Of a DNA stretch of 64,000 bases, positions 58,379 to 64,000 are shown in pieces. The number at the start of each line of letters is the position of its first letter. The first letter of the stretch is position 1. The notes beneath the pieces were generated by a model, which was not told the origin of the DNA, made no database searches, and was given only the letters and a program-made list of their open reading frames with translations. The DNA comes from Ceratothoa steindachneri. Taxonomy: Eukaryota; Arthropoda; Malacostraca; Isopoda; Cymothoidae. The stretch covers positions 70,012,286 to 70,076,285 of the forward strand of contig OZ018321.1 in assembly GCA_963969495.1 (NCBI GenBank), written 5' to 3'. A program made the translations under genes and the position numbers.

Positions 58379-58435
<57 letters not shown>
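58379..58435. repeat. (AT)n microsatellite, 57 bp
   Basis: It begins at the same Penelope position (after CTACACTAAT) as the array at 55292-55373, and ends at the start of repeat A copy 2. Confidence 0.97.
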
Positions 58436-58437
<2 letters not shown>

Positions 58438-59335
58438 GTCGTAGAATAACCCAAACATATACTTTACTTATGCCAATAGGCGTAGTCGCTCAAGGTCAAC
58501 GCGTAACCTTGATTCTACTCTGGTCACGCCAGAGATAGGGGATATAAGTGAGGAGGGAGGGAAGAGAAATGGGAAGGATTTTAAATTCCAAAGATTGAGT
58601 ACAGTAGGCCGATATTATCTAAAGAAAGCTCCAGCTATGAGGCATATAAAATAGTAGATGCAAAAATAAACTTTAATACATACACAGTTATACCCAGAGC
58701 GGGCTCTACGGAAGGGGTGGAGGTCGAGAAAAGCGATACGAGCCTCTGCACAAACACACACAGGGAGGACTTGCTGGCATAGACACATATGTCTTCGTCT
58801 CAGCCCGGGTTGCGTTCGATACTTTAAGAGATGAAATGGGAGATCGGTTAGTTATTCAAGGGGATTATCCATGGGGAGAGCCAAACGAAATGTACCGAAA
58901 CAAAGGATGGGACAATTGACTGGGGCTCAGATCCCTCGGTATAATTCTATCCTTCTGCTCGTCGAGAAAAAGGAGCGCGATGGAGAATGACGTGTTTTAT
59001 TGTAAGAGGCAGGCCTATACTGTCGATACTCTATTGGGATCAACAATATATATGGCGAACAGTCAGATCTGTTACTGCCCCGCTAAGGGAGGGGAGGAGA
59101 ATCTCTCCACAAACGAACACGGTGCTTGAGGGATAACTGGCACTCTTGCTTGCGTTTCTTAATAACACCCTAGGAGACGACAGAAGCGCACGTTTGGGAT
59201 TCCAATCCCTCGCTTATCGTGGAAAACAGTTCGATATTCTGACTGTTGTCACGGTCTTCGCTCACGTGAATTGACCTCGAGCCTGACCTCGTGGTTTTGC
59301 CCCTCAACATGTCCGCAAGGAGCCTCTATTTTCGA
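58436..59335. repeat. Dispersed repeat A, copy 2 (uninterrupted)
   Basis: It matches 49640-49887 and 51434-51990 in order. The central part, about 58690-58780, has no counterpart in copy 1, where a truncated piggyBac lies instead. An AATAAA within AAAAATAAACTTTAATACA (about 58662) and lack of any coding frame are compatible with a solo LTR or untranslated part of an LTR element. Clear termini were not found. Confidence 0.85.
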
Positions 59336-59703
59336 CAATTAATAAAAGTCCATAGTGGCTCAAATAAGACATGAGTTCAAAACCTGAAAAGGAGCTTTAT
59401 TAAGAGGTGAAGAGCTACGATGGAATTTACCTATTAAATGAAAGGTTATTGGCTATATTTACTTATATTTACTGCCTGTATCGTTGGTTGTTTTACTCGT
59501 CTTGCCCAGGATACCGGTCTTCTTCTAACTAATTAAAGTCAAAGGTACATAATAAGTTGAGTGTTCTTTATATTCCAAAATTTCCCTATTTATGCATAAA
59601 TACATGCTAATTTCATGGGTTAGAATTAGTTTTGAACACCACTGCAGGATAGTTTCATTTTTTCTCTTGTATTTCCTTGCTGGTGTCCATTTTTCAATTA
59701 CAG
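59336..59703. other. Unassigned; ends in a splice-acceptor-like tract
   Basis: No element is recognised. The last 60 bp are pyrimidine-rich and end in TTTTTCAATTACAG (59690-59703), which resembles a 3' splice site. Confidence 0.35.
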
Positions 59704-59797
59704 ATAGTGATGGATTCAGTCGCCAATAAGAGGCTTTTTGAGTCCTCGGCCCCAGTTGCTAAGAAGAGGCTTTATGAGTCCTTGGTCCCGGAACCAG
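59704..59797 (+). CDS. Candidate coding exon (partial gene) with internal 12-residue duplication
   Basis: Preceded by a pyrimidine tract and CAG, followed by CAG|GTAAAG, a strong splice donor. The ATG at 59710 opens MDSVANKRLFESSAPVAK then KRLYESLVPEPG. The segment K-R-L-[F/Y]-E-S is repeated 12 residues apart by a 36-bp tandem duplication in the DNA. If not spliced, the frame runs only to a TGA near 59840. No homology is recognised. It may be the first coding exon of a host gene or of a spliced element; only splice-like signals and a clean frame support it. Confidence 0.35.
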
Positions 59798-60563
59798 GTA
59801 AAGTGGATAAGGATGACCATCTTATCGTGAACGCCTCTTGACTGTTTGTTTGTGGGGTCTAAATCACTTACAACAACTTTGGGTTTTTAGTGTTTAAAAG
59901 TCGGAGAAAAATTTTGGCGACTAAGGTTATGACAGGAGGTTGTAAAGTAAAAGGGTCCTATTAAAGATTTATTCTATTTTTATCATATCGATGCATTTTG
60001 AAGTAGAGATCAAGGTTAGATTAACCAGACGGTATAGTGAGTTAACCGCCTCCTCCTCCGCATGTCGAGATCTTGCGTGAATGATGTTGACTCGGGGTAC
60101 GTACTCACTCGGACCTGTAATCAATAGAATGGCTAGATATTAACTCTTTCAACAAACACACACACACAAAAAAACATTCCCACTCTTCCCTGCCACCTTA
60201 TGAGGTGGTGGGCGTAAGAGAAGCGTTTATATAGTGGTATCCCAGACCAGTTAAGGACCGGCCTAGTCCACTAAGAGGGTAGAAAGTTAAACGGAAAATA
60301 GTGTGAGGTGATAAAGGAGTAATAATCGTTACTCACGCGCAATGAAGGGTGCAGTCGTAGTCTAGTTCACCTTCCTGCAAATAGTATTCATTTGTTGGTC
60401 AGCGGGTCATTCAGCTTCGCCAGCTGAAAATGGAGAAAAGACGCAAAATAAACACCGCAACAATGAATCGATAGTATCATTAAATGGTTAAAAGTTTTAA
60501 GTATCAAAATCACAAACCTTAACAAAGCAGCAAACCAAGATAAGAGTCAAACTAATGGGAAAT
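59798..60563. other. Unassigned interval
   Basis: No coding domain is found. A short (CA)n lies near 60152-60168, and a self-complementary CCACCTTATGAGGTGG lies near 60195-60210. The rest shows nothing. Confidence 0.35.
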
Positions 60564-60755
60564 CTAATAGCTACTCCCCAATCGCTTGATTAATTTGGCT
60601 GGCTTGACTTTATTGTATTGGACAACGAAGGGGTTGTGGCGGAACTTGGTTTTGATTATGTGTTGGGAGAGAAGACGGCCGGTTTGCTGAAGGTGGTCTA
60701 AGATGTAATCCCTGACCTCTTTATGTTCATGGGCGCAGAGAATCTTGACGATTGA
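60564..60755 (-). pseudogene. Unidentified 63-codon open frame
   Basis: On the minus strand a stop-to-stop frame of 63 codons (stop at 60564-60566) reads SIVKILCAHEHKEVRDYILD, then HLQQTGRLLSQHIIKTKFRH and a Lys-rich end (KVKPAKLIKRLG). Codon third positions are often C, unlike the AT-rich surroundings, which gives it a coding look. It has no Met and no recognisable domain. It could be an internal exon or a decayed element frame. There is no splice site I can defend on both sides. Confidence 0.3.
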
Positions 60756-60874
60756 TTAACACAACGAGCTAATATCCTTTGATGGTGGATCCAAGCTATC
60801 AGAAGTCAAAGGCACAGCGAGGGCACATACCTTTGCCTTTGGAGTGCTGGTACATTTGTTAACTCCGTAAAAAC

Positions 60875-61255
60875 CCATAAAACCATTGATATAAACCATG
60901 ATTATAGCCATGGATTTGAGAAACGTATTCTAAATGAATGGGCATATCTTTCCCTTTCGAACGACGTCGGTTTCATTCCTCAAAATTGGTCTCACAGATC
61001 CCTAGATATTTATCAAAATGTACAAGTGGTCAGTTTTGTGGCCTGGCTAGTGAGGGCGGGTCGACTCACCTATACATTGATTCGAATATCTCGGGATCTA
61101 CCAACCGATTATGATGAAACTAACGTCATTCGAAAGGAGATGAAACGGTCTTTTATTTAGCAATGTGCCCCAACACTCAGTTAAAATTCCAGTTTTTAGA
61201 AAAAAACAACATAAAACCATGAATAAAAACCATGGTTATGGGACAAATTTAATGG
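60875..61255. repeat. Foldback unit: inverted module pair with AACCATGG motifs
   Basis: The segment 60952-61020 (CCCTTTCGAACGACGT... ATCCCTAGATATTT) is an imperfect reverse complement of 61075-61140 (CGAATATCTCGGGATC... AACGTCATTCGAAAGG). Outside them lie ATAAACCATGATTATAGCC (near 60888) and AAAACCATGGTTATGGGAC (near 61226). The middle, 61025-61060, matches 48890-48945 in reverse. No ORF is present. Confidence 0.7.
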
Positions 61256-61269
61256 TAAGTTGAAATATT

Positions 61270-62215
61270 AATATCCATACTTTTCTTGAAAAAATCAACA
61301 CGTTAGTCCCTTTTGATCCACCGAACAGACCAAGGTTCAAATATGAAATTTATAGAAAACCTACAGCCATTGACTCATACATCCATTTATATTCCGATCA
61401 CCATATTAGTATCAAAAAAAGTGTTTTCTCTTCCATGTTTCTCCATGCCCTGAGAATTGTTTCACCCGAATATTTGGAAAAAGAGGTTGATAGGATATAT
61501 AATATAGGTTTAAATTTGTGTTAACCTTTCTACGTACTTAAAAAGTGTTATAATTCGGCTAAGCGTTCAGTTTATCAACCTAATCGTAACATCCCTAAAT
61601 TTTATGCCAAAAATGTATTAGTTTTACCTTTTAACCAAAGTTTCATTAAATGACCTCATTTACTAAAACCTTTGAACATAAATGTTATTTTTAAATATGA
61701 AAACACTATCCATCGCCTTCTCGTAAAAAATTCACCGTCTAAACCAGGCATTGTATATTCTATTGGTTGCAATAATTTTTAAAAATGCTATTATGGACAG
61801 ACAGGTAAAGAATTGAATGTTAGAGTTAAACAGCACCAAACTAATGTTCGTAATTTTTGTCAACAATCTGCATTATTTTTACATATCAATAGTCAGGATC
61901 ATACAATTAATTGGAATAGTGCTAAACCTATTATTAAATGTCCCAACTACATTTCAAGAAATATTTGGGAGTGTATCTCTATTAATACTTTCCCACATTT
62001 TAATATTAGCCCTGGATTGTTTAGCCTAGATCCTATCATATCTAATTATATTAAATCACAAATTGAAGTGTTTAAAGAATTTGTACCCCCTAGTTAGGGT
62101 TTTGATGCAGGTAGCCGTTTTGACCGCCCACTCCTTGCTATTTAAGACATTGCCTGTCCTGACCTACGTTATTCCATGAAGAGGTCTTTTAGAATAAAGA
62201 CGAATGCGCTCGGAA
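61270..62215 (+). pseudogene. Second Penelope-like element, 3' part with GIY-YIG
   Basis: It starts in the RT end region (RPRFKYEIYRKPTAIDSYIH, about 61325-61385; FSSMFLHALRI, about 61425-61460), so the catalytic RT part is missing. Then come NPKFYAKN-like text and the GIY-YIG domain: GIVYSIGCNN (61744-61776), YYGQTGKELNVRVKQHQTNV (61789-61850) and a 94-codon tail to 62097. Three stops fall in the first 500 bp. The element type differs from the copy at 55.6-57.9 kb, so two Penelope families are present. A hammerhead-like relic and (AT)n lie at its 3' end. Confidence 0.85.
62170..62212 (+). ncRNA. Possible hammerhead ribozyme relic in the second Penelope element
   Basis: ATGAAGA (62176-62182; consensus CUGANGA), then a perfect 6-bp stem GTCTTT (62184-62189) / AAAGAC (62196-62201) with a 6-base loop, then GAAT (62202-62205; consensus GAAA). 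Both core boxes differ by a single base. The arrangement and place match the hammerheads described in Penelope-like elements. The mismatches make present activity unlikely. Confidence 0.4.
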
Positions 62216-62247
62216 TCGTTTTTCCATTTTCCTTTTGAGTGTTATTT

Positions 62248-62249
<2 letters not shown>

Positions 62250-62304
<55 letters not shown>
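62250..62304. repeat. (AT)n microsatellite, 55 bp
   Basis: Perfect alternating A/T about 40 bp after the hammerhead-like relic of the second Penelope element, at its probable 3' edge. Confidence 0.97.
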
Positions 62305-62307
<3 letters not shown>

Positions 62308-64000
62308 CAAAGAAATTTCCCATAACAGTGGTTTTTACTTGTTTATACGTGATTTTGTGTTTTTTCGAGGATATCTCCCGACCTACTAAAGATAGAGAGG
62401 TGTGGATTTTACTGTTCTATACGTTAAGGGTTCCTTAATATATATACCAACTTTCATATAGTATAAAAGATATACGCGAAACGGCACCCATTAGCGAATC
62501 CACTAACCTGTACACTTTCTCGAATATCTTTGAGTCTACCCAACTGATTCTAATTAAAAAAACGTTATTGGAAGGGTGGAGTAGGCCCCTTTAATTTACC
62601 ATATAATGCTAAAGGTCTCGGTTAAAACCATCGGTTTTAGCCGCAAAAAAACTAAAACTATGGTTATGGGAATATTTTAATGACCACTTGATCTGTTATA
62701 TGGCTATCATACCCCAAGGTAGATCCCGAGATATTCGAAGAAATGTACCAATGTCTGTCTATCGTGAGTAATTGGAGTCGAATATTTCGGAATTCACCCT
62801 ACAGACTTGATTAAGCCAACGTCATTCGAAAGGGGGGAGATTCTCTATCAAAGTGTATCCATGCTAACAAATTAATTTATAACCATGATTTTCAGTTATG
62901 GTTATATTATGTTATTATTGTTTTTCGATGATATTTCGCGAACTATTGTAGATGGCGAGGTGGGACTTTAACTATTATAACCAAAAGAGTGTCTCTAATA
63001 TATATACTAAGTTTTTTAAAACAGGGGACAAAAGGGGGCATTTTTTGGCGGGGAGCAATAACTTCGGACATAACTGAGGCAGGAGCGCATATAGAAGAGT
63101 ACTACCGATCTACGTAGGCCTATCACATTTGATTAAAATCGGTCGAAGTCTAAAAAAAGATATTCAAGATTGTCTAGAAAAACTCAATTTCTTGGATAAT
63201 ACATGGACTGTAGATTTTGCCCTTTTGATCAAACTAGGATAACTTTTTTTCTTGGTCCTATTTTAATAATATAAAATAGATTTACGTAGACTGGTATTAC
63301 ACTTCTATACGGTAAGTTTCGCGCTCCTACCCCAGTTATGTTCGAAGTTATTGCTCCCCCACAAAAAAAAACACCCCAAAAATGGATTTTACCCAGATTT
63401 GCACTATAACTTACCGTCTATACTCAAAACCGCTTTTCTTTTTCTCTAAGTCAAATATTAACGAGGGTATTGGCGTTCAAATAAATATTAAAAATCCCCT
63501 CTTTTACCCCCAATTTGACCAAACCTGGTATTTATATTGGGAACACTTTACTGTATATAATGGTAAAAGTTCCACCTCTCTATCTGCAATACTTTGCGAG
63601 ATATCATCGAAACTACATAATAAAACCATATACCCATAACTGAAAATCATGGTTATATATTGATTTGCTTAGGATGGATACACTTAGATAGCTAAGGTTC
63701 AGCGACACTAACTTTGTTAATCTTCACCAAGGGCCGGAGTTTTATACACCTGCTTGAAGAGCGTAAAAATCCGCGTGTAAAGATATATTAAACTCTAAGG
63801 TTCAGTTTTGTTTTATAGGAGACACCTCGCCTCGAAGCTCAAAAATCGGGTCGAAAATTTTCACACCCGCTCTGACTTAAACCCAATTTAACTGGGAAGT
63901 TTTCTTCGGACACCTAATTTACTTATCTATTTAATTGCCATTAGAATAAGCTATCTATCAGTATATAACACATTATCTAACGCGTGGTCGTTCGGGTAGA
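62305..64000. other. Gene-free modular repeat DNA, block 5
   Basis: Plus-oriented modules at 62505-62585 and 62770-62840 and a reverse one at 62715-62755 flank AACCAT/ATGGTT words. The phrase ATATCTCCCGACCTACTAAAG (about 62372) recurs as ATATTTCGCGAACTATTGTAG (about 62937), each followed by GAGAGGTG/GCGAGGTG-GG and ATATATATAC. The last 310 bp repeat 46015-46330. No coding domain is seen. Confidence 0.55.
63690..64000. repeat. Dispersed repeat B (partner at 46015-46330)
   Basis: Shared words in the same order and orientation are TTAGCGACA/TCAGCGACA, TAACTTTGTTAATCTTC(G/A)CCAAGG, CCGCGTGTA, ACTCTAAGG, ACACCTCGCCTC/ATACCTCGCCTC, AAGCTCAAAAATCGGGTCGA, CTTAAACCCAATTT, TATAACACATTATCTA and GTGGTC(A/G)TTCG. 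The copy runs off the end of the window, so its true length is unknown. Confidence 0.92.

Larger units (their letters stand above)
55292..58435. mobile_element. Penelope-like element array: inverted partial copy, main copy, tandem partial copy
   Basis: Three copies of one 5' region occur: inverted at 55374-55561, direct at 55580-55735, and direct again at 58190-58378. Between the second and third lies an RT plus GIY-YIG body (+ strand). The outer two copies both stop at an (AT)n array. This is the tandem 'pseudo-LTR' plus inverted flanking copy described for Penelope-like elements. The repeated block begins at the former 3' end of the element and continues into its 5' end, as expected for tandem insertion. 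Confidence 0.88.

Noticed and set aside
60195..60210. A short perfect palindrome as a terminator
   Set aside because: It has no T-run, and this is animal DNA where such terminators do not apply.

Overview
This is eukaryotic, animal-type DNA dominated by transposable elements. I see no rRNA, tRNA, CRISPR array or bacterial operon, and no convincing complete host gene. The content suggests an arthropod, most likely a decapod crustacean. The reasons are long (AT)n arrays, Penelope-like elements, several LINE clades, piggyBac copies, and an intact LINE whose 3' end is a (TAA)n tail preceded by a leader resembling one I remember from shrimp sequences. The species call is inference from memory, not a search result.

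Layout, left to right. 1-1.9 kb: unassigned, then a possible LTR. 1.9-5.6 kb: decayed Ty3/gypsy element (gag, protease, RT, RNase H, integrase, + strand). 5.6-8.8 kb: 5'-truncated I-like LINE ending in poly(A) and (AT)n, then a second I-like remnant to 9.8 kb. 9.8-12.2 kb: minus-strand CR1-like LINE with an SGNH-hydrolase-type ORF1 and an endonuclease. 13.5-14.8 kb: Jockey/CR1-like RT remnant (+). 15.1-17.2 kb: another minus SGNH-type LINE with a Ty3/gypsy scrap nested in it. 19.0-20.6 kb: piggyBac remnant (+). 20.6-21.7 kb: I-like LINE (-). 21.8-23.0 kb: CR1 LINE (-). 23.0-27.2 kb: unassigned.

27.2-30.0 kb begins a class of gene-free sequence that recurs at 33.9-38.5, 41.1-49.0, 60.9-61.3 and 62.3-64.0 kb. 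It is built from diverged, recurring modules in both orientations, including a locally periodic ~330-bp array. This is the largest unexplained component of the window. Inserted in it are a full-length minus-strand LINE (about 30.0-33.9 kb) with one intact 995-residue ORF, a piggyBac (38.5-41.1 kb, -) and a mariner 5' end (46.8 kb).

49.6-52.0 kb is a repeat interrupted by a piggyBac copy; its uninterrupted partner lies at 58.4-59.3 kb. 52.5-54.9 kb holds a Ty3/gypsy element (-) in which integrase precedes RT, the Gmr1-like order. 55.3-58.4 kb is a Penelope-like element in its typical complex form: an inverted partial copy, a main copy with RT and GIY-YIG, and a third partial copy in tandem. 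A second, truncated Penelope-like element lies at 61.3-62.2 kb. Between them are a possible host exon (59.70-59.80 kb) and an unidentified 63-codon open frame.

The only element that looks coding-competent is the 30-34 kb LINE. It carries a 2A-type ribosome-skipping motif after a hydrophobic N-terminus. Six of nine long (AT)n arrays lie exactly at or within a few bases of a transposon boundary.
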